Shown one piece after another: positions 17,911 through 26,153 of a DNA stretch of 64,000 nucleotides (position 1 is the first letter of the stretch; each line of letters begins with the position of its first letter). The stretch is from assembly GCF_002024505.1 (NCBI RefSeq), contig NZ_CP019402.1, positions 806,001 through 870,000 of the forward strand. Reading direction: 5' to 3'. This stretch comes from Plantibacter flavus. Its GTDB lineage: Bacteria; Actinomycetota; Actinomycetes; Actinomycetales; Microbacteriaceae. The notes beneath the pieces are model-generated. The model made no database searches. It was not told where the DNA came from and was given only the letters and a program-made list of their open reading frames with translations. A program made the position numbers and the translations under genes.

Positions 17911-18719
17911 GCGCCGTCCGCGACTCGGCCACGCCGTCGAAGCTCGCGAGCCGGATCATCCTCGTCGTCGTCGCGGTGGTGTTCGCCGTCCCGATCCTGT
18001 CGATGGTCGAGTTCACCCTGCGCGCCGGGATCGACGGCGGCCACGACCTCGGCCACTGGGCTGCGATCCTCGACCCGGAGAACTCGCGGAAGTACCGGGT
18101 GCTCTTCCAGGGCATCGGCAACTCCGTCGTGCTCGCCGCGGTGACCGTGCTGATCGTCGTGGTGCTCCTGCTGCCGACGATGATCCTCGTCAAGCTCCGC
18201 TTCCCGAAGCTGCAGCGGGTCCTCGAGTTCGTCTGCATCATCCCGATCACCGTGCCGGCCATCGTGCTCGTCGTCGGACTCGCGCCGGTCTACTCGGTCG
18301 TGGCCAGGCTGCTCGGCAGTGCGCCGTGGACGCTCGCGTTCGCGTACGGGATCACGGTGCTGCCGTACGCCTACCGGGCGATCGCCGCGAACCTGCAGTC
18401 GGTCGACGTCGGCACCCTCGCCGAGGCCGCGCGCACGCTCGGCGCCGGCTGGGGGACCGTCCTCGTCCGCGTCCTGCTGCCCAACCTGCGTAGCGGCGTG
18501 CTGACGGCGTCGGTCATCTCGGTCGCCGTCGTCCTCGGTGAGTACACGATCGCCTCGCTCCTCGGACGCAACACGCTGCAGACCTCGCTCGTGCAGCTGT
18601 CGAAGAGCGATCCCTTCGTCGCGGTGGCCTTCGCCCTGCTGGCGCTCGCCTTCGCTTTCGTCCTGCTGTTCATCATCGGCCGCGTCGGATCGATCCGCCG
18701 CATCAGGGAGACACCATGA
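17907..18719 (+). CDS. ABC importer permease 2 (PotC/PhnV-like)
   Basis: 270 residues with six predicted membrane helices. The EAA loop reads TLAEAARTLGAGWGTVLVRVLLPNL at its core positions 18418-18490. The ATG overlaps the stop of permease 1 (ATGA) and the 3' end overlaps the ATPase start in the same way, so all four proteins should be made in step. Its partner is the permease encoded just upstream. Confidence 0.93.
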   Translation: MSAVRDSATPSKLASRIILVVVAVVFAVPILSMVEFTLRAGIDGGHDLGHWAAILDPENSRKYRVLFQGIGNSVVLAAVTVLIVVVLLLPTMILVKLRFPKLQRVLEFVCIIPITVPAIVLVVGLAPVYSVVARLLGSAPWTLAFAYGITVLPYAYRAIAANLQSVDVGTLAEAARTLGAGWGTVLVRVLLPNLRSGVLTASVISVAVVLGEYTIASLLGRNTLQTSLVQLSKSDPFVAVAFALLALAFAFVLLFIIGRVGSIRRIRETP

Positions 18720-19813
18720 CCACCATCGACCAGTCGGCACCGGCAGCGACGCCCGGAGACGGACGCCCGGCCGGCGCGGCGGTGCGGTTCGATCGCGTCG
18801 TGAAGGACTACGGCTCGGGTGCCCGTGCCCTCGACGGCGTGAGCCTCGACCTCGCGCCCGGTGAGTTCGTCGCGCTGCTGGGGCCGTCGGGGTGCGGGAA
18901 GACGACCGCGCTCCGCAGCCTGGCGGGGCTCGAGGACATCACCTCGGGGAGCGTGCTCATCGACGGGGTCGACGTCGTGTCCGTGCCGACGAACAAGCGC
19001 GACCTCGGCATGGTGTTCCAGTCGTACTCGCTGTTCCCGCACCTCACGGTGCTCGAGAACGTCGAGTTCGGCCTGCGCATGCGGAAGGTGCCGGCGGCCG
19101 AGCGACGGACGCGTGCCGCCGAGAGCCTCGACCTCGTCGGCCTCGGCCACCTCGCCGCCCGCTACGCCCACCAGCTGTCGGGCGGGCAGCAGCAGCGCGT
19201 CGCCCTCGCCCGGGCGTTGGTCACGCGTCCTCGGGTCCTCCTCCTCGACGAGCCGCTCAGCGCACTCGACGCTAAGGTGCGCGTCCAGTTGCGTGACGAG
19301 ATCCGTCGGATCCAGTCGGAGCTGCGGATCACGACCCTCTTCGTCACGCACGACCAGGAGGAGGCGCTCGCCGTCGCCGACCGGGTCGCCGTCATGCGTG
19401 CCGGCGTCATCGAGCAGATCGGGACGCCGGAGGAGCTCTACTCGCGGCCGTCGTCGCCGTTCGTCGCGGAGTTCATCGGCCTGAGCAACCGGATCCCGGG
19501 TGTGCTCGTGCCCGGTGGGGTCGAGGTGCTCGGACAGGTGCTCCCGGTGATCGGCGAGCAGCCGGGGGATCGTGCCGTCGTCGCGCTCGTCCGGCCTGAG
19601 GACGTCGTGTTCACCGACGCGACGGAGCCCGCGGTCGGGTCTGCTGCGGTCGTGCTCACGTCCAGCTTCCTCGGCCCGGTGCGTCGCACGACCGTCGAGC
19701 TGCCGGACGGCACGCTGGTCGCGGTGCAGCACGGCGCGACGGAACGACTGGAGGCGGGGGAGTCCGTCCGCATCCGCTTCGCCGGTCGTCCCGTCCCGGT
19801 GCAGACGGCCTGA
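18716..19813 (+). CDS. ABC importer ATPase (PotA/FbpC-like)
   Basis: 365 residues. Walker A is GPSGCGKTT, the signature is LSGGQQQR and Walker B is VLLLDEPLSALD, all intact. The Q-loop reads MVFQSYSLFPH. The C-terminal 110 residues form the TOBE (OB-fold) regulatory domain, with LVRPEDVVF and the SSFLGPVRRTTVEL strand. It energises the two permeases encoded immediately upstream. Length and domain order are normal for the PotA class. Confidence 0.95.
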   Translation: MTTIDQSAPAATPGDGRPAGAAVRFDRVVKDYGSGARALDGVSLDLAPGEFVALLGPSGCGKTTALRSLAGLEDITSGSVLIDGVDVVSVPTNKRDLGMVFQSYSLFPHLTVLENVEFGLRMRKVPAAERRTRAAESLDLVGLGHLAARYAHQLSGGQQQRVALARALVTRPRVLLLDEPLSALDAKVRVQLRDEIRRIQSELRITTLFVTHDQEEALAVADRVAVMRAGVIEQIGTPEELYSRPSSPFVAEFIGLSNRIPGVLVPGGVEVLGQVLPVIGEQPGDRAVVALVRPEDVVFTDATEPAVGSAAVVLTSSFLGPVRRTTVELPDGTLVAVQHGATERLEAGESVRIRFAGRPVPVQTA

Positions 19814-19835
19814 GGCCCCTCACCGGCGGGGGCGG

Positions 19836-20990
19836 CTATGCCTTCGCGTTCTGCCGTGGCACGACGACCTGCTTGATGATCAGCAGGATCGACGCCGTCA
19901 CGGGGATGGAGACGAGGGCGCCGAGCAGCCCGATGAGCGAACCGCCGACCATCGCGCCGATGACGACGAGGGCGCCGGGCACCGAGACCGCCTTGTTCAT
20001 GACCCGCGGCGTCAGCACGTACGACTCGATCTGCATGTAGACCAGGTAGTAGACGATGACGACGAGTGCCGTCGTCGGTGAGTCGAACAGCCCGACGGTC
20101 GCGACGATGACGGTCGCGATGATCGAGCCGACGAGCGGGATGAGCGTCACGAAGAAGATGACGACGGCGAGGATCCCGGCGTACGGCACCCCGACGATGA
20201 GCATCATGATGAGCCCGAGGACGGCGTTGATCCCGGCCAGCACCACCATGCCGCTCACGTACCCGCCGATCGAGGCGGTGATCTGGTCGGTGATCGACAC
20301 GACGCGCGGCCGGGAGCGACGGGGCACGAGCGAATAGAACGCGTTCTTCATCGCCTGCATGGACGCGAGGAAGTAGAGCGCGAGGACGAGGGCGATGAAG
20401 CCGCCGAAGAAGCCGTTCGCGATGCCGACGCCGAGGTTGAGCGCGCCGCCCGCCAGGACCACCCACGTCTTCGGGTCGGCGGCCACCCCGTAGAGCCAAT
20501 CGAGCGCGCCCTGGAGATCGACGCCCGGACCGAGGTAGTCGCTCAGGGACCGGAACCACTCCTGGTCCTGGATGCCGGTGAGGAAGGCGGGGGCGTTGCT
20601 CACCAGCTCGACGGCCTGCCGGGTGACGACGGGGATGACGAGGGCCAGGAGGAGCGCGAGCAGGACGGCGAAGGCGGCGAAGACGATCGCGATGGCGAAC
20701 GGGCGCTTGATGCCTCGTGCCTCGAGTCGGACGACGACCGGGTCGAGGCCGAGGGCGATGAAGAGTCCGACCGCGATGGAGACGAGGATGGTCGACAGCG
20801 AGCCGAGGGTGAGGACGAGCAGGATGGCCGCGAGGGCACCGAGTGCTCCGACGAAGCCGATCGCGAAGGGGCGCTGGAGGGTCGTCCTGACGGTGGTCGT
20901 CACCTCGGCCGGGCGGTGGGCGCGGAACCGGACACGCTGCTGACGTGCCGCCGGACGCAGCTGCTGGTGGCGATGGGGCGTACTCGTCAT
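19836..20990 (-). CDS. AI-2E family transporter (PerM-like)
   Basis: 384 residues with about eight membrane helices. The family-typical block VPYAGILAVVIFFVTLIPLVGSIIA lies in the C-terminal half at about 20100-20190, and the soluble middle segment between helices 3 and 4 is present. The family includes the E. coli TqsA autoinducer-2 exporter and Na+/H+ antiporters, so the name does not prove AI-2 transport. I chose the ATG at 20990; the open frame beyond it looks non-coding. It converges on the PotA-like ATPase gene with a 22-base gap. Confidence 0.88.
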   Translation of the reverse strand: MTSTPHRHQQLRPAARQQRVRFRAHRPAEVTTTVRTTLQRPFAIGFVGALGALAAILLVLTLGSLSTILVSIAVGLFIALGLDPVVVRLEARGIKRPFAIAIVFAAFAVLLALLLALVIPVVTRQAVELVSNAPAFLTGIQDQEWFRSLSDYLGPGVDLQGALDWLYGVAADPKTWVVLAGGALNLGVGIANGFFGGFIALVLALYFLASMQAMKNAFYSLVPRRSRPRVVSITDQITASIGGYVSGMVVLAGINAVLGLIMMLIVGVPYAGILAVVIFFVTLIPLVGSIIATVIVATVGLFDSPTTALVVIVYYLVYMQIESYVLTPRVMNKAVSVPGALVVIGAMVGGSLIGLLGALVSIPVTASILLIIKQVVVPRQNAKA

Positions 20991-21117
20991 GCCGCAAGCG
21001 TATTGCCCACCGCCCGTTTGCCCGACAGCTGTCGTGGTACCGGAGGATGAGACCGGGTCCCGCAGGATCACCCGGCTGCGGGATGTGTCGGGTGTTCGCC
21101 TTCAGGACGATGGGAAC

Positions 21118-21432
21118 ATGTCATCGATCACCCGCTCGCACGCCGTCCACACCCGGGTCACCGCACCGCTGCGGGCGGTCCCGCTGACGGAGCCGATGCC
21201 GGGCCGGCGGGACGAGGCCGCGGAGCAGGGAGTGGTCGCCGAGCGCGTCAGCGCCACTGCACACGTCGCCGCGGGCGCTGCCGGGGTCGACCTCACCACC
21301 TCGGTCGAGCCGACCCAGACGCCCGCGGCCGCAGCCGGCGGGACCGACGCCGGAACAGGTCTCCGCTTCCTCGGCGCAGGCTGGGCAGCCGACGCGGCGG
21401 TCTTCGCCCAGTACCGCCGCCGCGGCAACTGA
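21118..21432 (+). CDS. Small unknown protein, 104 residues
   Basis: Codon use is strongly GC-rich at third positions along the whole frame, which supports real coding. The protein is Ala/Thr/Val-rich with no signal peptide or membrane helix, and it ends in GAGWAADAAVFAQYRRRGN. I recognise no family. It lies divergent from the AI-2E-type gene and 100 bases before a MacB-type ABC pair; a functional link to either is unproven. Confidence 0.5.
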   Translation: MSSITRSHAVHTRVTAPLRAVPLTEPMPGRRDEAAEQGVVAERVSATAHVAAGAAGVDLTTSVEPTQTPAAAAGGTDAGTGLRFLGAGWAADAAVFAQYRRRGN

Positions 21433-21463
21433 CCGCGAGGTCCACGCCGGGTCCACCTCGCGG
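21433..21463 (+). promoter_or_regulatory. Inverted repeat before the MacB-type ABC genes
   Basis: CCGCGAGGT (21433-21441) and ACCTCGCGG (21455-21463) are perfectly inverted around 13 bases. It begins at the stop codon of the small unknown gene and could be a weak terminator or an operator for the ABC genes starting at 21535. Confidence 0.35.
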
Positions 21464-21534
21464 ATGACCCGGGCGGCGGAGCTTGCATCGCCCGGCCGAC
21501 GCGCTGCGGGACACCCGCCGCCGACGATGGGAGC

Positions 21535-22466
21535 ATGAACACTTCGATCCTCTCCGCTCGCGGACTCACGAAACAGTACGGGCCGACCGTCGCCCTCGCC
21601 GGCGTCGACCTCGACATCCTCCCCGGTGAGTCGGTCGCCATCATGGGTGCCTCCGGCTCCGGCAAGACCACGCTCATGCATGCGCTCGCCGGGATCGTCA
21701 CCCCGACACCGGCTCGATCGCCTTCAGCACCCCGACGGGCGTCGTCCGCGTCGACCAGCTCGACGAACGCCACCGCTCGCAGCTGCGGCGCGAGTCCTTC
21801 GGCTTCGTCTTCCAGCAGGGCCTGCTCATCCCCGAGCTGACCGCCGTCGAGAACGTCGCGATCGCCCTGATGCTCGGCGGTACACCGCGGATCGCCGCCG
21901 AGTCGAGTGCGGCAGCGTGGCTCGCCGCCCTCGGACTGGCCGGCATGGAGACCCGTCGGATCGGCGAACTGAGCGGTGGTCAGGCGCAGCGCGTCGCGAT
22001 CGCCCGCGCTCAGGTGACCGGTGCGCCGATCGTCTTCGCCGACGAGCCGACCGGCGCGCTCGACTCCCGGACCTCCGCCGACGTCATGGGGGCGCTGCTC
22101 CACGCGACCACCGGGCAGGGACGCACGCTCGTCCTCGTGACGCACGACGAGACGGTCGCCGCGCGGTGCTCTCGGATCATCCGCCTCGCCGACGGTCGGA
22201 TCATCGGGCAGCCGGGCGGGGTCGGCGCACCGACCCCGGCGCAGCGGTTCGCGAGCGGGCAGGCACCCGTGCCGCAGCAGGCGCAGCAGCCGTACCCGCC
22301 GCAGCAGCCCCCGTACCAGCAGCAGCCCGCCGGGCAGCCGTTCCCGCAGCAGCCGTACCCCCAGCCTGCTGCGCAGCCGTACCCCCAGCCCGCTGCGCAG
22401 CCGTACCCGCCGCAGACCTACCCGGGTCAGGCGACCGGTGTCGTCCCGAACGGAGCCCGACCGTGA
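21535..22466 (+). pseudogene. MacB/LolD-type ABC ATPase with a one-base frameshift
   Basis: The first frame encodes MNTSILSARGLTKQYG and an intact Walker A (GASGSGKTT). It leaves the family pattern at the four-C run 21701-21704 and stops at 21840. The frame one base earlier then continues correctly: FVFQQGLLIPE (Q-loop), LSGGQAQR signature and IVFADEPTGALDS (Walker B), ending at 22466. Adding one C would give an uninterrupted protein of about 310 residues. The tail after the ATPase fold is unusual: about 75 residues rich in Pro, Gln and Tyr, with an eight-residue tandem repeat QPYPQPAA. The FtsX-like permease gene overlaps its stop. The shift may be a recent mutation or a sequencing error. 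Confidence 0.85.
22350..22397 (+). repeat. 24-bp tandem repeat in the ABC ATPase tail
   Basis: Two copies of a 24-base unit (22350-22373 and 22374-22397) differing at one base, plus a partial third copy. Each encodes QPYPQPAA. The repeat lies in a Pro/Gln-rich C-terminal extension that ordinary MacB-type ATPases lack. Confidence 0.8.
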
Positions 22467-23857
22467 CCGCCGCACTCGGGGTCGCACCGACCCGGATCCC
22501 GGTCCCCGCCGGCAGCGGTCGGAGTCCCGTCGTCCGTCTCACCTGGATGCTCGCTCGCCCCGGCGCGCAGAGCCCTGCGACGATCGTGCTCCCGGCGGTC
22601 GCGTTCGCCGTGACCACCGCACTCGTCCTCACGGTGCTCGGCGGCGCGATGATGTTCTGGCGGTGGACCGGTGAGACGGCCTTCGTCTACCAGGTACTCA
22701 GCGTGCTTGCGCTGGCCCTGCTGCTCGTCCCGCTCGGCTCGCTCGGCGGGGCCGCCGCGCGGCTCTCCGCACGGCGCCGCGACGACCGACTCGCCACCCT
22801 CCGACTCCTCGGCGCGACACCCGGCACGGTCACGGCGATGACCGTCCTCGAGTCGGCCGGGGTCGCCCTGCTCGGTGCGTTCGCCGGGATCCTGCTGTAC
22901 CTCGGCATGCTGCCGCTCGTCGGGCTCATCCCGTTCGGTGGTTCCCCGATCGGGGTCGAGGGCGTCTGGGTCGGTGTCCCGATCATCGCCGCGGTGGTCC
23001 TCGGGGTCGTGCTGCTCGCAGCAGCGAGCGCCGCCATCGGGCTCCGCGCCGTGAACGTGAGTCCGCTCGGCGTCCGCACGAAGCAGCAGGCGCCGACCGT
23101 GCACTGGCTGCGCATCGTCGTCGGGGTCGTCGTCGTGATCGTCGCCTACGGCATGCTCTCCGTCGTGACGGGGTTGCAGGAGGTAGCCGCCATCATCGCC
23201 GTGCTGGGCGTCGGGTTCGCAGCCGGTGTGGGCGTGCTCGGATTGATCGGCCCCTGGGTGGTCGGGATGATCGGCCGTGGGTCGGCCAAGCGTGCCAAGA
23301 CACCTGAGCGGCTCCTCGCTGCACGCACGATCCTGGAGTCGCCGAAGGCGGCGTGGCGTCAGGTCAGCGGCGTGGCGATGACGAGTTTCGTCGCCGTCGT
23401 CGCGGGGACCGGTGTGGCGCTCATGGATGCCGCCGGCGGTTCCGACCTCGACCGCGAGAGCGCCATCCTCATCGACGACATCCGCACCGGCGTGATCATC
23501 ACGCTCGTCGCGTCGTTCCTCATGGTCGCGTGCTCCGTCGGGGTGAACCAGGCCTCGGCGGTCCTCGACCGCCGCGACCTCTACGTCAGCCTCGACCGCC
23601 TGGGGGTGCCGCGGGACGTGATGGAACGGGCTCGCGGTCGCGCGGTCATGCTGCCCCTGCGGGTGGTCGCGCTGGGCTCGGCCGGACTGGGCGTCCTGCT
23701 CGTCCTGCCGATGGCCAGCATCAGTGTCATCCTCGCCCCGCTGTCGGTCCTCGTCATCGTCGGGTGCTTCGCCGGTGGCATCGGGCTCGTGTGGGCTGCC
23801 CTTCGCGCGACCCGTCCGGTCGTCTCCGGGGTGCTCCGAGCGCCCGAGCGCGTCTGA
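22463..23857 (+). CDS. FtsX-like ABC permease
   Basis: 464 residues from a GTG that overlaps the ATPase stop (GTGA). About eight to ten hydrophobic helices are present. The block ARRRDDRLATLRLLGATPGTV is the cytoplasmic coupling segment of FtsX/MacB-type permeases. The second half carries a similar DLYVSLDRLGVPRDVM segment, so the protein looks like two fused FtsX halves. The large outside domain of MacB is missing. It should work with the ATPase encoded upstream, which is frameshifted here, so the pair may be inactive. Confidence 0.85.
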   Translation: MTAALGVAPTRIPVPAGSGRSPVVRLTWMLARPGAQSPATIVLPAVAFAVTTALVLTVLGGAMMFWRWTGETAFVYQVLSVLALALLLVPLGSLGGAAARLSARRRDDRLATLRLLGATPGTVTAMTVLESAGVALLGAFAGILLYLGMLPLVGLIPFGGSPIGVEGVWVGVPIIAAVVLGVVLLAAASAAIGLRAVNVSPLGVRTKQQAPTVHWLRIVVGVVVVIVAYGMLSVVTGLQEVAAIIAVLGVGFAAGVGVLGLIGPWVVGMIGRGSAKRAKTPERLLAARTILESPKAAWRQVSGVAMTSFVAVVAGTGVALMDAAGGSDLDRESAILIDDIRTGVIITLVASFLMVACSVGVNQASAVLDRRDLYVSLDRLGVPRDVMERARGRAVMLPLRVVALGSAGLGVLLVLPMASISVILAPLSVLVIVGCFAGGIGLVWAALRATRPVVSGVLRAPERV

Positions 23858-23874
23858 CCGCCCGGCCCGCACGA

Positions 23875-23931
23875 CGAGAGCGCCCGTTCCGTCCCCTGCA
23901 TGACGCGGGGAGGACGGAACGGGCGCTCTCG
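23875..23931. terminator. Bidirectional terminator
   Basis: A perfect 20-bp stem (23875-23894 with 23912-23931) around a 17-base loop, between the converging FtsX-like and aztD genes. The position and size fit a two-way terminator. Confidence 0.75.
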
Positions 23932-23942
23932 GTGAGGTCGGG

Positions 23943-25190
23943 TCAGCCCGTGACGACCGCGATCTCGTTCGGGACGCCGGGCAGCTCACCCGTCGTGATG
24001 TCGCCGGACGCGAGATCCACGGCGTGGATCGACTTCGTCGCCGGGTCGGTCACGTAGGCGACACCGTCCTGAACGACGAGCGCCGGGTGGGCGTCCTGCC
24101 ACTCGGCCGGCGGCTCCCAGGCGTCGATGACCTCGATGGTGTCGGTGACGGCACCCGTCTGCTCGTCGAGGATGTGCAGCGAACCGTCGTTGCCGAGCAC
24201 GACGACCTCGTCGTTCGGCCCTCGGGCGACGTCGCGCCAGGTGTAGCCGACGCCCTCCGGCAGGTCGACGATCTTCGTCGTCTTCGCGACCGTGTCGGTG
24301 AACGCGAGCTGGCGGAGGTCGTAGCCCTCGGCGTCCGGGTCGCTGTTGTAGTCGCCGACCGCGATGGAGGACGTCTCGCTGACGTACTGGTTGCCCGTGC
24401 GCCCGTAGGCGTCCGGCGCCTGGATCTTCGTGAAGACGCCGCTGTCGTAGACGAGCACGCCGTCGCTGCAGCCGAACACGACGACCTCGTCCTTGACGGT
24501 GCCTTCACCGTGCACCGACGGGCACTGCTCGTTGCGGGCGATCTCGGTGCGCGAGTCGTCGAGCACGCGGACACCGGTCCGGGCGTCCGAGGTGCCGATC
24601 GTGGACAGCACGGTGCCGTCCTCGAGCTCGATGGCGACACCGTGGTGCGCGGCCTCCGACGGGATGGTCTCGGTCTCGGGCAGCTCGTCGGTGGCCTCGA
24701 GGAGGTCGGCGCTGTCGAAGATCGTCGTGTCGCCGGAGCCGTCGGCGAACAGGATGGTCTTGTCGGCGTGACGGACGACGTGGCCTGCGGTGTCGGCGGG
24801 GAAGACGAGGTCGGTCAGGACCGGGTCGGCCTGCTTCGAGGTGCCGTCCTCGTCCGTCCACGTCCCGGTGTCGAGGACCTGGAAGCCCTTCGTCGTGGTG
24901 ACGAGCACGTGCCGCCCGTCGCCGGCGGCGTTCACCCGGTTGAAGCCGTCGAGGGGGAGGTCGCCGACCACCTCGAGGGAGGCGGCGTCGAGGACGAGGA
25001 GGCCGCCGTCGTAGGTGAGGGTGATCCGACGCTGCGGGTCGGCGGAGGTCGACGCGGTCGCGTCGGGCGCGGAGCCGCTCGCGGTCGAGCAACCGGTGAG
25101 GAGGAGGGCCGCGGCGGTGCCGAGGGCGAGGAACGGGACCCGGCCGCGCTTCAGGCGCGATGCCCGGGGACTGCGGTGCTGCTGCTGCAT
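23943..25190 (-). CDS. aztD: AztD-like zinc metallochaperone lipoprotein, copy 1
   Basis: 415 residues. A signal sequence ends at the lipobox LLTGC near residue 34, so this copy is probably lipid-anchored. The rest is a beta-propeller with the pattern ITLTYDGGLLVLD, GDGRHVLVTTTKGFQVLDTG and QCPSVHGEG...VVVFGCSDGVLVY. In the characterised Paracoccus system AztD binds zinc in the periplasm and passes it to AztC. It is the last gene of a minus-strand zinc operon, 28 bases after aztC. A second copy is upstream; the two share the paired cysteine pattern but differ in His-rich segments. Assignment rests on fold pattern and neighbours. Confidence 0.8.
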   Translation of the reverse strand: MQQQHRSPRASRLKRGRVPFLALGTAAALLLTGCSTASGSAPDATASTSADPQRRITLTYDGGLLVLDAASLEVVGDLPLDGFNRVNAAGDGRHVLVTTTKGFQVLDTGTWTDEDGTSKQADPVLTDLVFPADTAGHVVRHADKTILFADGSGDTTIFDSADLLEATDELPETETIPSEAAHHGVAIELEDGTVLSTIGTSDARTGVRVLDDSRTEIARNEQCPSVHGEGTVKDEVVVFGCSDGVLVYDSGVFTKIQAPDAYGRTGNQYVSETSSIAVGDYNSDPDAEGYDLRQLAFTDTVAKTTKIVDLPEGVGYTWRDVARGPNDEVVVLGNDGSLHILDEQTGAVTDTIEVIDAWEPPAEWQDAHPALVVQDGVAYVTDPATKSIHAVDLASGDITTGELPGVPNEIAVVTG

Positions 25191-25218
25191 GGTTTCCTAT
25201 CGGTTCGTGAACGCCCGC

Positions 25219-26151
25219 TCAGGGCGAGAGTCCGGTGGCGATGCGCTCGGTGTTCGCGCGCATCATGGTGAGGTAGGTGGGGGCGTCGCCCGACTCGGCG
25301 GTCAACGACTCGGTGAACAACGGGACGACGGCGACGTCGACGTCCGCCTCGTCGGCGAGCACCTGCACGAGCCGGTCGGGTTGCGAGGAGTCGGCGAAGA
25401 TCGTCCGGACGCCGGCCTCCTCGATCGCGGTCGACAGCTCGTCGAGGTCCGAGGCGCTGGGGGCCGCGAGCGTGGTGCCGCTCGGGATCACGGCGCCGAT
25501 GACCTGGAGGTCGTAGCGGGCGGCGAGATACCCGAACACGTGATGGTTGGTGACGAGCTTCCGCTGCTCGGCCGGGATGGCGGCGAACGCCTCGGCCATC
25601 TCGGCGTCGAGCGCCTCGAGCCCGGCCGTGTACGTGGCGGCGTTCGCCTGCAGCTCGGCCGCGTCGAGCGTGGGGATCTCCTCGAGCAACGCCTCGGTGA
25701 CCCCGTCCACGACCGACGTCATCTGCGTCGGGTCGGTCCAGAAGTGCGGATCGGTCGCGCCCGACTCGGTCTCGAGGACGTCGACGAGCGAGCCGGCCTC
25801 GACGATCGGCACCCCCTCGTCGGCCGCGGTCTCCAGGTGTCGGGTGAGTCCCTCCTCGAGTCCCAGGCCGTTCGACACGAGCAGCTGCGCACCGGTGATG
25901 CGTGCCGCCTGCCGTGCGGAGATCTCGAAGGAGTGCGGATCGGCGTCGGGCGGCATGAGGGTCATGACCTCGGCCTGGTCACCGACGAGTTCACCGACGA
26001 CGTCGCCGAGGATGTTCGTGGTCACGACGACGAGTGGGCGGTCATCGGCGCTCGCCGCACAGCTCGTCAGGCCGGTTCCGAGCACGAGGCCGGCCGCGAG
26101 GACGGCGGTCGTGCGCAGGAGGGCTGTCGTCCGGGGGATGGTCGCTCGCAT
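25219..26151 (-). CDS. aztC: Zinc ABC importer substrate-binding protein (AztC/ZnuA class)
   Basis: 310 residues. Signal sequence and lipobox (LTSC) near residue 25. It is a cluster A-I metal-binding protein. Candidate ligands are the histidines in PDADPHSF and TDPHFWTDP, the pair in VTNHHVFGYLAARY, and the aspartate in FADSSQP. The long His-rich loop of classical ZnuA is absent, as expected for AztC, which receives zinc from AztD. It starts two bases after the stop of the upstream aztD copy. Manganese cannot be excluded, but AztD neighbours favour zinc. Confidence 0.88.
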   Translation of the reverse strand: MRATIPRTTALLRTTAVLAAGLVLGTGLTSCAASADDRPLVVVTTNILGDVVGELVGDQAEVMTLMPPDADPHSFEISARQAARITGAQLLVSNGLGLEEGLTRHLETAADEGVPIVEAGSLVDVLETESGATDPHFWTDPTQMTSVVDGVTEALLEEIPTLDAAELQANAATYTAGLEALDAEMAEAFAAIPAEQRKLVTNHHVFGYLAARYDLQVIGAVIPSGTTLAAPSASDLDELSTAIEEAGVRTIFADSSQPDRLVQVLADEADVDVAVVPLFTESLTAESGDAPTYLTMMRANTERIATGLSP

Positions 26152-26153
26152 GG

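Noticed and set aside
19836..20990. Autoinducer-2 exporter
   Set aside because: The AI-2E family is broad; no luxS or lsr genes are visible and the sequence does not fix the substrate.
21535..22466. Programmed ribosomal frameshift in the ABC ATPase
   Set aside because: No slippery heptamer with a downstream structure is evident, and MacB-type ATPases are not known to use one; mutation or sequencing error is simpler.
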